DNA from: Priapulus caudatus
Lineage: Eukaryota; Priapulida; Priapulimorpha; Priapulimorphida; Priapulidae
DNA length: 32,791 nucleotides
Reading direction: 5' to 3'
Assembly (NCBI RefSeq): GCF_000485595.1
Contig: NW_014577916.1
Location: 1-32,791, forward strand
The notes beneath the pieces were generated by a model. The model was given only the letters and a program-made list of their open reading frames with translations. It did no database searches and was not told the DNA's origin. This document shows positions 11,769 through 21,710 of the stretch, one piece after another. Position 1 is the stretch's first letter. Every line of letters starts with the position of its first letter. Both the position numbers and the translations under genes were made by a program.

Positions 11769-12785
11769 TTAATCAGTTTCTAGAATGAGGCATAACTTCG
11801 CGATTGGTTGCTTCAGGATGGTGACTCCAATTCGGACATTGACGACCCGCACAAGCCCCTCGTCGTCCTCCATCACTTCCGTCACTCTGCCTACTGGCCA
11901 CTGGTTTCTCTGCATATTCCTATCCGGCACCAACACCACGTCTCCGACCTTGACATTCCTCTTCTTCTTTTTGCCATTTCTGACGCTCCTGGAGCGCTAC
12001 CAGGTACTACGTGCTCCATCTCCTCCAAAACACGTTCGTCAAGGGTTGTACCTGTCGCCACCTTCTATTGACATATTGTCCTCCTTTACAAACACTACAG
12101 GTGGTGGTGCTTGCTCCGGCTGCAACCTCAACAAGTGGTTGGGTGTCAATGCTGGCGAGTCAACTGCGTCACTGGACACTCGTGCTATTGGCCTGTTCAG
12201 GATCGCCTCTGCCTCACAAAAGAAGGTCTGCAAGCCCTTGTCCTCCAAGGGAATGACTTGCTCTTTGGCGACTCCGTACAGTACCTTGCGCACGGATCTG
12301 ATTAGCCTCTCCCAGGCTCCACCATGATGGGAGGCTATTGGGCAGTTGAACTCCCATTCTATCCCTTTCTGACATAAGGCTGATCCAATCTTTGACTGAT
12401 TCCACTTCTGGATTTCTTCTTTCAGCTCTCTACAGGCTCCAACTAAATTTGTACCATTATCTGATCTCATGCGACGTACAGCTCGTCTTGCGGCAAATCT
12501 CCTGACAACGTTTATGCACGAGTCTGTGGTAAGACTTTGGGCTAACTCAATGTGTATTGCTCGGCTTGAGAAACACGTAAAGATGACTCCGTATCGTTTG
12601 TATGTGCTCCGTCCCTGTTTAACTTCGAACGGGCCAAAGTAGTCCACCCCCGACTGAGTGAACGCTGGCTGATCCATCTCCAGACGCTGTAATGGGAAAT
12701 CCGCCATTTTCTGAACCAACAACTTCGCTCGATAGCGGCGACAGACTGTGCATTTGGCACTAAAAGTGCCTGCTGCCGTGTCAAT
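11769..12785 (-). pseudogene. Bel/Pao retrotransposon pol remnant: integrase and downstream domain
   Basis: The minus-strand frame holds CTVCRRYRAK (zinc-binding part), FTQSGVDYFGPF with the first catalytic Asp, RRMRSDNGTNLVGA with the second, and ASHHGGAWERLIRSVRKVL carrying the conserved region around the catalytic Glu. ALTPNHLL and the Pro-rich PPPVVF follow. The frame breaks near 12060. Downstream homology (FWRRW, then LQERQKW) continues in a shifted frame with an in-frame TAG. After a second shift near 11970 it returns to the first frame as GDVVLVPDRNMQRNQWPVGRV, ending at the stop at 11769-11771. That last part is the short domain usually found after Pao integrases. Gag, protease, reverse transcriptase and RNase H are missing, and homology starts abruptly near 12785. 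The copy is dead. Confidence 0.85.
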
Positions 12786-13011
12786 ACACGGTTGAAGAGA
12801 GCTCGTAAACAATTGAGCTAACGCCTTCAATTTAACTGCAATTGGGTGGGTGGGCGGTAGAGCCATGCCGTGAGTTTTGTAGCTGCGATTATAATTACTA
12901 CTATGACTAGAGTCCTGACAGAAGTCTACTCATGACTATCTAATTACAATAACCCACGTACCCCGGGGCTGAAATGCGACATAACCATCAGTACTCGTTC
13001 CGCTCACTTAC

Positions 13012-13143
13012 CTTAGCAATTTGCTTGTTGATCGGCGTGGAATGACGTTGGGAACACGTGTGCACCACAAAAACCACAAGTTCTTTAGGTACGGCATCAA
13101 ATGTAAGGTTGTACTTGGCGTGACGTATAGTGTGTACCGGGTA
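13012..13143 (-). CDS. Candidate host-gene exon beyond the LTR unit
   Basis: The acceptor CTACCTTTATCAG| at 13144/13143 and donor AAG|GTAAGTGAG at 13012/13011 bound exactly 44 codons in phase 0 at both ends: YPVHTIRHAKYNLTFDAVPK and on to VVFVVHTC. The previous candidate exon (23552-23751) also ends in phase 0, so the two could join across the inserted LTR unit. The hydrophobic beta-strand-like pattern around HTIRHAKYNLTF recalls part of a PTB/PID domain, but that is weak. Continuation past 13012 is not found; the Bel/Pao remnant follows. Confidence 0.4.
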
Positions 13144-13290
13144 CTGATAAAGGTAGAGCCTATGCGACCTGCGATCGCTGGTTCGCGAGCACCGCGTGCC
13201 CCCCTCTCCGCACTCCATCTGTCGACCACGCTATTCGGTCAGTTTATTAAACACTTCTGCACGCTGTGTGTGCGACACCTCTGCTTGCTA

Positions 13291-13295
13291 GGCGC
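13291..13295. repeat. Target-site duplication, left copy
   Basis: GGCGC directly before the left LTR. The same five bases follow the right LTR at 23035-23039. Removing the unit and one copy restores a continuous sequence (GCTAGGCGCCTTG). Confidence 0.85.
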
Positions 13296-13422
13296 TGTAA
13301 TGTTTGAATGTTATCTCACAAAGAGAAACAACGCCGCACACTAATGGTTGCTCGTAACAAGAAGAACTTTAATGCCCCCTATCGGGGAAACGTAAAACTA
13401 CACAGTTGTACACAATATCACA
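13296..13422 (-). repeat. 3' LTR of the gag-pol-less unit
   Basis: 127 bp, TG...CA ends on the minus strand, identical to 22908-23034 except for one transition at 13321. It is the 3' LTR because the purine tract lies immediately next to its TG end. Confidence 0.85.
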
Positions 13423-13436
13423 TCTCTCCCCTTCTT
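13423..13436 (-). promoter_or_regulatory. Polypurine tract
   Basis: The minus strand reads AAGAAGGGGAGAGA immediately before the 3' LTR. This is the expected second-strand DNA priming site for an LTR element on the minus strand. Confidence 0.75.
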
Positions 13437-13777
13437 ATTGGATTGACAACCAATGTCTAATATAATGGAATAATAAACACCAAATGAAAGTTAAATATTT
13501 CCACAAAAATGTTGTTACCATGGCAACAATGACTCCGCCCACACCAAAAACGATTGCCATCTTCGCTGTTACGATAACGCACCTTCATGCCAAATTTGAA
13601 GATGATTCGAGATCGGGTAAAAACTGCAAAAGCTAAAGGAAAATGAAATTATTAAATGAAATTATGGCACCTTTCATGCAAATGCATATTTAGATGCAAA
13701 AGCATTGCAATATGGATAAGTAGTTCCAACAATATTTCCTACTTGTCAGTGTAATGGACGCATATATTTGTATATAT

Positions 13778-13823
13778 ATATATACCATATTACCTGTCGT
13801 ATATATACCATATTACCTGTCGT
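13778..13823. repeat. 23-bp exact tandem duplication
   Basis: A 23-base unit (ATATATACC, then ATATTACCTGTCGT) occurs twice head to tail at 13778-13800 and 13801-13823, next to a TA-rich run. Confidence 0.9.
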
Positions 13824-13845
13824 CCACATGCGTTTGCCCCCCCCC

Positions 13846-13922
13846 ACCAACCCACACACATAAAGGCGCACGTGCATGCACACGCACACACAAACACACG
13901 CACACACACACGCATACATACT
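13846..13922. repeat. CA-rich microsatellite
   Basis: An impure CA/CG/TA dinucleotide run (CACGCACACACAAACACACG and similar), directly downstream of where the helicase reading loses homology. The helicase may have been truncated at or by this repeat. Confidence 0.85.
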
Positions 13923-13967
13923 GTCTGAGTCATGCCATATGTGTGGGCAATCCACCTCGACATAACT

Positions 13968-15374
13968 TAAGTGACATTCCGTGTGCCTTATGGATGGTGA
14001 GTGCGAATGACAATTTTAGAGGTAATTGCCTTCGATACACAAAGCTGGCACCAATATTATGCGAGAATGTGGATTTGCCAATTTCTGCTTTTCTCCCGAG
14101 GCTCTCAAAAAAGACTTCAACGGAGTCATCCATCATGGAAGTAACTGTTCCTTGAAGACCATTCACAAGGTGGTCACTGATATTTTTCAATAACTTCCCC
14201 TTGGCATCGACTTTAAGAGCTATGGGCTTCTCGGCTTGAAACTGGGCACGCAAGTGCTTGTCTCCACTGTTGGTGCAATGGTATAGTGCTTGCCTTCCTG
14301 GCAAACTGTGGAGGACCTCAGCATTGTGTACGGTGGCATCAAACCGGCATTCACAGAGCCTTGCTATTCTGGTGATCGGCTGAGGAAGAGGCCTCCTTAG
14401 TGTTCTCATGAGTGCGTTGCAGTCAACACTTGCCAAGCCTTCGGCTATTTTTCCTATAGCCACCATGAGGGTGTTTTCGTGGTGGCGTTTGCTGCCCTTC
14501 AGCTGCACGGTGTGTCCAAAGATTTCATTCCACAGCTCGCTTCTAAACGCATAACTGAAAATGTGTAAAACATATTGCCATCATTTTCTAATATATGTAT
14601 AACTTTTCAGTATAGGTAATTGTCAATTCGTTCGAGTTTAATTTACATGTAGTTGGTATAACGCGAATACCAACAAACAGATGTTTTTTTGACGCCATTT
14701 CGATTCACGTGACCGTTTTCATGCGCGTACTTATCTCGGAAGTTGAGAGTTACCTGTATATTGAAATTGTAGAAACCGTTTTAATAACCGAGAGTTATTT
14801 TTAGTAATAAAACCAATGCTATCAATTATTCATTATACTGTGTAATTATTAATATGACTATTTAGGTTATTTATGAGGTATGATTACACTGTTAATTATT
14901 ACAGACAAGTGAACCTGCTATTACATACCTGCCATCGTTGTACAAACTTGGGATGGGTGGCAATTGATGAAAATCTCCGGACACAAGCAACTGCACTCCA
15001 CCAAATGCTAGGTTGTTGCTTTTGATTTTATGGGCAACGTACTCGAGCGTTTCAAGTACCCTAGCACTCCTCATTGAGACTTCATCGATGATGAGAAGCT
15101 GGACGTTACGCCAGCGGTGATATGCATTTCGTTGACTGTCATCGTTTTCAATGCTCTGCAAGATTGATGTTGCAGACTTCTTGTAATCACCAATGGAGGC
15201 CCATGAGCGAATGATTTTCCCATTGCTGAGATGAGTGCTGCCAATTCCAGTTCTACTGGTGACAACAACTCTACCATCAGCAATGTCATTAATTATTTTC
15301 CCATTGAAACGGTTGATGAGATATGTTTTACCGCTTCCTGGTCCACCTGGTAAGGCGACAGAGTCTCGCGTTGT
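13968..15374 (-). pseudogene. PIF1-like helicase, two exons, lacking both ends
   Basis: Exon 14929-15374 encodes Walker A (GGPGSGKT), the IIDEVSMRS box (motif II) and SGDFHQLPP (motif III). Exon 13968-14554 begins YAFRSELWNEIFGHTVQL and ends with the motif V-like YRRQLPLKLSFALTIHKAHGMSL. The intron is 14555-14928: donor CAG|GTATGT, acceptor CATTTTCAG|, phase 2. Its removal joins NDG to YAFRS as PIF1 proteins normally read. These are 5'-to-3' SF1B DNA helicases. Homology stops right after GMSL, so the final motif (the ALSR region) is lost and replaced by unrelated sequence and a stop. No earlier exon is identified. Within the two exons I see no frameshift. No Rep domain is present, so a Helitron origin is possible but unproven. 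Confidence 0.8.
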
Positions 15375-16219
15375 CTGTTCATGGTTTTACAGGTAAATTA
15401 TAGAAGAGTGATGAGAAATTACTTAGAAGTTGGAAAAAATGTGCACTGCATAAGGAGTTGGTCCACAGGCTACTGTTGTTGTCAACAAGCTGTTGCCGTA
15501 ACAACGGAAAACACATAACAGGAAGCAATACATAATTTATGTATTACTTCTTTATTTATCTATTTCATTATTTATAATATTATTATTAAATCTTTATTGC
15601 ATGTAATTCACGATTTTAATACACATCTATCATAATCATAATATCTATGCACGTGCGTATCAAATGAAATCTACCACCACTGCCCAGTAATAGACGAACC
15701 CGCATCCTGCTAGGCAATACAGATCGACGAGCGTACAGCGAGAGAGAGGGTCCGTCTAACATGACTCACCCGCGATGTCAAAAAACGTAGTTGCGCAGCC
15801 TGTGCACATTAAACTTGCTGCAGCCAATCAGCGCAGCCGCCAACGGTTGGCCCTGCCACCTTTTTGCCGGTTAACATTCGAAGGATCGTTTCGCATGGAC
15901 ATTTGAAGAATCTCTGTGATTTGAGCGCATTCTGGCGGGCCGATTGTCAAAAATGGCGGGCGTAGCTTGTTAAGCAGTCTTCCGCGATTCCAACGATAGT
16001 TGGAAATTGGCATCACCTGCAGGAACAACGCGTTGTGGAAAGTGCGGCTGCGAGTTAGACATCATGTTGTATATATATATAGTCAATAGATGCGTGTGTG
16101 CTGTAACTGCAGGAGGAGAATTTTTTTTTTCCAGACTTGACACAAGTACATATATTTACACATATAGCTGATCAAGTATGTAGGCACATACAGGATTTGC
16201 ACAATAATAAGAACATATT
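15375..16219. other. No confirmed gene upstream of the helicase
   Basis: A GC-richer patch at 15780-16030 contains CCAATCAGCGCAGCCGCC (plus) and a 66-codon minus-strand frame. It could be a promoter or first exon for the helicase, but no splice chain links it. The rest is AT-rich. Confidence 0.35.
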
Positions 16220-16396
16220 CAAAGCATACCCAGTAAACATTCCCATATGGGGCCCATATGTCGATGAATATGGGCCCTATATGGGCTGCCCATATGGGGT
16301 CCATAAGCAGCTGCACCCAAGATGCACATGTCTCCCATATGGGCAGCCCATGTGGGGAAAATATGGGTCCCATGTGGGCCCCATCTGGGCTATAAT

Positions 16397-16862
16397 TAGT
16401 GTTGTCAATCGGTTGTAATTTCGTAATCGATCATCGGTTCGACCCAAGTAATCGCTGATCGGTTACTCGGGGTGGGGTGTTGAATGCCTGCGTGTGCGCA
16501 ACGTCGTGCGCATGTACGTGTGTGCATGTATGTGCTTGTTTAGCTCTGTTTACTGTTTGTTTTGTACTGTTTACTACTGTGTGTATAATACATGTATGTT
16601 AATAAAGGATAACTTGTATAGTAGCGATGATATCTCTGATTCTCATCACTTTTCCAAGTTTTCTTATTCAAGTTTAATAAAAAAAAAATTTATTTTTTAT
16701 TTTTGATGAAATTGATTATGGATTTTGATTACCCAGCGCTTGGTTCGAGCCACTGTTCAACCGATGATCGAGTATAATCGATGATCGTGACATCACTAGG
16801 CGCTTGGTTCGAGCCACTGTTCAACCGATGATCGAGTATAATCGATGATCGTGACATCACTA
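16397..16862. mobile_element. hAT-type MITE inserted in the minisatellite
   Basis: 466 bp. The ends TAGTGTTGTCA (left) and TGACATCACTA (right) are imperfect inverted repeats, and both arms contain CGATCATCGGTT further in. The flanks are an exact 8-bp duplication, GCTATAAT (16389-16396 and 16863-16870). The 8-bp duplication is typical of hAT elements. There is no ORF of its own. The last 64 bp of the element are tandemly duplicated. Confidence 0.8.
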
Positions 16863-16863
16863 G
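16736..16863. repeat. 64-bp exact direct duplication at a MITE end
   Basis: 16736-16799 and 16800-16863 are identical (GCGCTTGGTTCG ... CATCACTAG). The unit includes the whole right terminal inverted repeat, so this end of the element is present twice. Confidence 0.9.
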
Positions 16864-17020
16864 CTATAATAGTTTCTGGGTAGAATACGAGCCAGCCCAT
16901 GTGGGGAAAATATGTGTCCCATGTGCCCCATCTGGGCTATAATAGTATCTGGGTAGAATACGAGCCAGCCCATGTGGGTAAAATATGGGGCCATGTGGGC
17001 CCCATCTGGGCTTATACTAT

Positions 17021-17528
17021 CTGGAAAGAATATGAGGGAACCATTGTTAGTCCATTGGCCCCGTTCCAAAATCTTGGTCACCAGTATAAAATCAAAGGGA
17101 GAATGCTTATAGTGATTTTTAGGAAGGTATACACCCCTAGAGTTAGAAAACGTGTGTAGCATTGTGGGGGTGGCAGCTTTATGTGAGTTATCACCCCATT
17201 TCCAAAATGGCCGCCAAAATGCTAATTAAGCTATACATCATGTTCTAGAGCAGCTAGGATAGTGATTTTGGTGTCTATGACCAGGTATTATGAGTCGTAG
17301 ATTTCATTTCTGTCTTTACCTAAAACATTGAACACACATTTGATGAAAATAAATCCAAGATGGCCGCCAAAATGCAAGATGGCCACCAAAATTGCTGTTT
17401 TCAAGCTCGTATAGCAGTTAGAACAGTAATTTGTGTCTATTATTTCAACTAGTCAAAGATTCTTTATTCACCTAAACCAATGAAGCCTTTGTATAATAAT
17501 GCAATCCAAGACACAATGGCGGCTGTAA
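17021..17528. other. Non-coding 3' flank of the FEN-like pseudogene
   Basis: No ORF with support. It contains repeats of AAAATGGCCGCCAAAATGC and AAGATGGCC(A/G)CC at about 17203 and 17350-17395, with an ATGGCGGC element on the opposite side at 17516. They may be 3' untranslated or element sequence of the gene that ends at 17565. Confidence 0.45.
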
Positions 17529-17890
17529 CAATTGTCCAACTACAGTGAATTGTACATGATGAGTCTAATACTCATCATTACTGTCCAGTTCATCGTCATC
17601 CACATTGTCGTTCTCGTCCGTGCTTTCCCCATCATCTGGTGACCGATTATCGCAGTCTGACAGTCTGCACATATCAGTGCACTTAAGTCCATTTGCCAGA
17701 CAGACACAATTTGGCAGTGTACACTTTCTTGGACATTTGCAGGCCAGTAGGGCCAAGATAGCCTCAGGTACTGGCTGACCATCCATCCAATCCACTACTA
17801 TTGATTGCTCAGTTCCATCCATTTCAGTTTTCCACCCTCTGCCAAGTGGACTTGGTACACCTGGATCTTGTTCAAGACATCTCCATATTC
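17529..17890 (-). repeat. Inverted arm, left (tail of the FEN-like gene)
   Basis: This 362-bp stretch (3' coding end and stop of the minus-strand gene) reappears inverted at 20583-20932 with scattered substitutions and a 12-base indel in the acidic tail. The two arms face each other around the gene body. Confidence 0.85.
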
Positions 17891-20620
17891 CAGCCTGGTA
17901 GTTTGCTCTTTGTGCGTGTTTGACTAAGCAGTCCCTGCAGGGTGGAAGCTGATGACTCTCTATCTCACCTTTCTTGACACAGAACAAGTGGTACCTGATA
18001 TCATTGACCTTGGTGAATTCTGCTTTGGGACCATAGAGGAGACATGTGAAACACTCTAGTTTGTTCATCAGTTCTGAGGAGAGGCTCTGGCCCAACTCCG
18101 CAAATGTCCTCCTAATTTCCCTGTTGATGGTCAATAATTTTAGAGCACTTGTCTTCCCTTTACTTGCGAAAGCACTGGTAGTATCACATCCAGTGTATGA
18201 ATGCATTCCAATAAGAGCTCTGCAGACATCTATACCGACAGTGGCAGTGACTTTCCCTATATCAACTAATCTAGTTCTGGTTCTTGTTCCACATTTCTGG
18301 AATAACGGGGCTCCTATCTGGTCATGGAATTCCAAACACATGATAAAGACATCTGTATCCTCTGAGCATATCTCTACAGCCTGGTAGCCCTCTTCAGCAG
18401 CATGGACAGCATGGAAAAGTAGGCGTTTATCTGCTTCTTCCTGCTGGCACTGTAGATCTGGCACCTCTTCACTACCCTGCGATGTAATCCTGTAGCATTT
18501 GTCATCTACAGTTGCATACAGAATCATGTAGTTTCTCTCTATACACTGGCTTCCTCCATTCGCTGACAATGAAGATAATCAGACTGGTTTTGTTATTTAC
18601 TCCTGTCAGGAAACATCTCCATTTCCTCACGATCTGTGTGCTCGTGATACCCTGCAGCTGGTGCCCAGTTTCTTCCCGTCGTGCCGATCTCTCACTGTTC
18701 TTGATAGAATTCTCTCGATACGTGTCAAACACAACATCTATTCTGGTACTTTTACTTCCCTCAATTAATACCATAGACAGAATGGTAGAGGCAATGTCTC
18801 CAAACGTAGCTTGATTACCCTTTATTCTTTGAACTAGGTTCATTCCATCGACCACTGGACAGTTGGTCTGCTACTGTAACATTCTTCTGCAGAGATGTGG
18901 CTAGGGCAGCTTTGTTTGTTTTCTTGAGTAATCCGTCTGGGGTGGAGAGAGACCAGGGTAGTGGTCCCAGGGGGTAAGAGAGGATGTCCTCGATCTTGAG
19001 ATTGCACCCTTGTGCCAACACTATGATGCGACCAAACAGAGACTGATCAGCTTTCAAGATGATCTCCTTCTCACTTGTTTTCACTACCTTCTTCTTACAC
19101 ATATCAGTGAATGTTTTCAGCTTGTTAGTTTTCATCGGATCGTGAAATGGTTTAACTGGTGGATCATTCTCCAGTCTCTTGTTTTTGAAAGCGGCATAAC
19201 TCTGCTCTCCAATATCGCACGCCTTCATTAGGTCAGAGGCAATGTCTCTGGGTGCTGATTTTGCAGTAGAAATGCTTATAAGGTCTTGCTTTTCTGAGAA
19301 TGGGTTGATCCAGGCTTGAATGAGGCCGACGACTGCAGACAGGTATGGAAAGTATGCAGACAGGTACCTGTCATAGTTGACCTTATCGTAGGCAAAACAC
19401 CATGGGATCATGGTTCGAATGGCATTGATGTGCAAATTTCAGTTTTCCTCACGAGATGCACACAGAAGGCCAAGTATCACATGCTCTACTATTTCTATGT
19501 ATGCTCCCCATTTTTGTGGCGGAGGTGTTTCAAGAAGTCTTTCCACAGGATCAACAATTCTGGACTGTAGAGGAGATTACTGAAGTTCTGTTGGTTGAGT
19601 TCATCAGCTATGCTGTTCACCTTGTCAACGCATGTTTTGATCACAGCTCTCTTCTCCTCATTGCTGTCTACCCATAGTAGAATGCCCCCCCCTGAACTCT
19701 GCCCATGCCAGTCTCATTAAAGCTTCATAGATGCACTTGTGGACCCTGATAGCACGATTGTACTGTTTATCATCAATGACCCCATTTATGGACCTCTCCG
19801 CGACTATCCCAGCTTCTATGCATATGTCCTTTAAACCACCATCACAGAATCGCTTTCCGATGATACTCGGGGCATTCATGATAGTGTGGAATGTTCCCAT
19901 CCTCAAGAGCACATGGGAAAACGGCTCTTTGTGCTTCCAGGCAATTTCAACGGTTTTAGTGGATTGGATGGATGGTCAGCCAGTACCTAAGGCTATCTTG
20001 GCCCTACTGGCCTACAAATGTCCAAGGAAGTGTACACTGCCAAATTGTGTCTGTCTGGCACAATTTCAACGAGTACTTGATCCATGACTACCACAAGTGT
20101 GTCCAGACACAGTTCCTTTCTGATTAGATCTGACTGTTTAAGAATTTCAAAAACTGTAGTCTACTCTGTAGCTGGTGCATTGACTGTGGGCAGGTATCCA
20201 ACAACATCTTCTGAGATTGATTCTTGGTCTCTGGTTTTGATATTAAACCCAGTCCAACTTGGGATTGTCTGACTCTCTGATGTTGTTTGTCATATTTCCA
20301 TGAAACCTCCAAGCTCGGATTGCAGTCTTCTGTGGATATTCTTCTTTGTTGAATCCTTCAGAAGTTTAAATCCACCAGACAACATTAATGATTCCAGTTT
20401 TGTGGTCACGAATGTGACTGGTATAATCCTCTTGTTGGGGATAATATCTGCTCTGATGTATTCAAAAAGTTCTTCGTATGCTTCTCCTTCAACATTGTGA
20501 TACAGTATGAATTCATCTGTCTCGTTCTCTTCATTCTCATTGTTGTCCTTATTGTCTCTAGTATAATTCCTATAGCATTAAATGAATATGGAGAAGATGT
20601 CTTGGACAAGATCCAGCTTT
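17565..20620 (-). pseudogene. FEN/XPG-like nuclease-fold element gene with Cys-rich tail, decayed
   Basis: Minus-strand pieces in order: about 20610-20072 (SWTGFNIKTRDQ, EDVVGYLPTVNAPATE), 19952-19658 (GTFHTIMNAPSIIGKRF, DICIEAGIVAE, YEALMRLAW), 19435-18815 (AIRTMIPWCFAYDKVNYDRY, DPPVKPFHD, YPLGPLPWSLSTPDG), 18855-18502 (STRIDVVFDTY) and 18569-17565. The last piece has QQEEADKRLLFHA, SEDTDVFIM, LIGMHSYTGCDTTSAF with ASKGKTSALKLL, then CKCPRKCTLPNCVCLANGLK. The spacing EEAD, DTD, G-CD-GKG-A-L parallels the acidic and helix-hairpin-helix motifs of FEN1/XPG 5' nucleases; that role is my inference. I recognise the protein as a multicopy invertebrate family of unknown function. Damage: frameshifts near 18860, 18520 and 19680, a change near 19490, a TGA at a Trp position near 19426, and a 108-bp insertion. 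The N-terminus is missing. Confidence 0.75.
19953..20060 (+). repeat. Antisense fragment of the gene's own tail, inserted in the gene
   Basis: These 108 bp match 17692-17803 in inverted orientation with about three mismatches in the core, encoding the DGQPVPKAILALLAYKCPRK part on the plus strand. The 11 bases CAATTTCAACG occur on both sides (19942-19952 and 20061-20071), like a target duplication. Without the piece and one copy of the repeat, the minus-strand reading continues normally (VLVEI to AWKHKEP). Confidence 0.85.
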
Positions 20621-20932
20621 ACCAAGTCCCCTTGGCAGAGGGTGGAAAATTGAAATGGATGGAACTGAGCAATCAATGGTAGTGGATTGGATGGATGATC
20701 AGCCAGCACCTGAGGCTATCTTGGCTCTACTGGTCTGCAAATGTCCAAGGAAATGTACACTGCCAAATTGTGTCTGTCTGGCAAATGGACTTAAGTGCAC
20801 TGATATGTGCAAACTGTCAGACTGCGATAATCGGTCACCAGATGATGGGGAAAGCACGGACGAGAACGACGATGAACTGGACAGTAATGATAAGTATTAG
20901 ACTCATCATGTACATTTTACTGTAGTTGGACA
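20583..20932 (+). repeat. Inverted arm, right (second tail copy)
   Basis: An inverted copy of 17529-17890. It holds an intact plus-strand frame at 20655-20900 ending NDKY and a stop, with the Cys-rich CKCPRKCTLPNCVCLANGLK and the acidic end. It has a 12-base deletion relative to the left arm and several synonymous-looking changes. It directly abuts the truncated 5' side of the minus-strand gene. Confidence 0.85.
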
Positions 20933-21356
20933 CTTGAAATCTAGTTCAGATCTCGTGATCGTAAAATGCTATTGTTCGTGGTTAGCCTTGCGTTGTGTTT
21001 GTTCCTTGTAGTCGCAGGTCCCGTCGCGCTAGTTGAAGAACTACTTGAGGAGAAGTCGCACATAAAATGAACTGAAGACTTGAAGTGGTGTTGACGTATA
21101 ATGATTTACTTCATATATAGATAGACAGAGACTTGAGGCTGGTTTACAGATAAAAGTGCCTCATTAAGTATTCACCATATAAAAGACTATCTTCGCATAT
21201 CAAATACGGTGCCTCATTACATATGCACACTAAACACGGTAAAAAGAAAGTGCATAACTCGGCAGATCCTGCACTCTAAACTACACACGTAGTGTACCGA
21301 ACTACGACCAGAACACACGGTCACACATCTCTGTAGCACGAGCAAAGGGTTACTGT
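20933..21356. other. Unassigned sequence before the gap
   Basis: No ORF or recognised repeat. On the minus strand it has an R/U5-like look (CAGCCTCAAGTCTCTGTC, then AAGTCTTCAGTTCATTTTATG) and ends near GCGCGACGGGACC. It could be part of another LTR, but without a second copy this cannot be shown. Confidence 0.3.
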
Positions 21357-21710
21357 NNNNNNNNNNNNNNNNNNNNNNNNNNNNNNNNNNNNNNNNNNNN
21401 NNNNNNNNNNNNNNNNNNNNNNNNNNNNNNNNNNNNNNNNNNNNNNNNNNNNNNNNNNNNNNNNNNNNNNNNNNNNNNNNNNNNNNNNNNNNNNNNNNNN
21501 NNNNNNNNNNNNNNNNNNNNNNNNNNNNNNNNNNNNNNNNNNNNNNNNNNNNNNNNNNNNNNNNNNNNNNNNNNNNNNNNNNNNNNNNNNNNNNNNNNNN
21601 NNNNNNNNNNNNNNNNNNNNNNNNNNNNNNNNNNNNNNNNNNNNNNNNNNNNNNNNNNNNNNNNNNNNNNNNNNNNNNNNNNNNNNNNNNNNNNNNNNNN
21701 NNNNNNNNNN
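21357..21710. other. Assembly gap
   Basis: 354 N bases. The gap lies inside the LTR unit and cuts a dispersed repeat whose other copies (near 28640-28985 and 31150-31500) run on for roughly 340-350 bases past the break point. Confidence 1.

Larger units (their letters stand above)
16235..17020. repeat. CCCATATGGG minisatellite
   Basis: A palindrome-rich repeat built from CCCATATGGG, GGGCAGCCCATGTGGGGA and GGGCCCCATCTGGGCTATAAT. The right part has a clear period of about 73 bases (GCTATAATAG at 16863 and 16936). It is interrupted at 16397-16862 by an inserted element. Repetitive open frames on both strands (rich in GPYMG and PIWG) are by-products of the palindromes. Confidence 0.8.

Noticed and set aside
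11785-12327. 180-codon plus-strand open frame
   Set aside because: Shadow of the Bel/Pao integrase and its following domain on the minus strand.
13968-15374. Helitron
   Set aside because: PIF1-type helicase motifs are present, but there is no Rep/HUH domain and no Helitron 3' hairpin that I can see.
16137-17162. Open frames on both strands repeating GPYMG/PIWG-like peptides
   Set aside because: By-products of a palindromic minisatellite; both strands read similarly because the DNA is palindromic.
20933-21356. Second LTR with its own primer-binding site
   Set aside because: Some LTR-like flavour, but no duplicate, no TGG-start primer site and the region runs into the gap.
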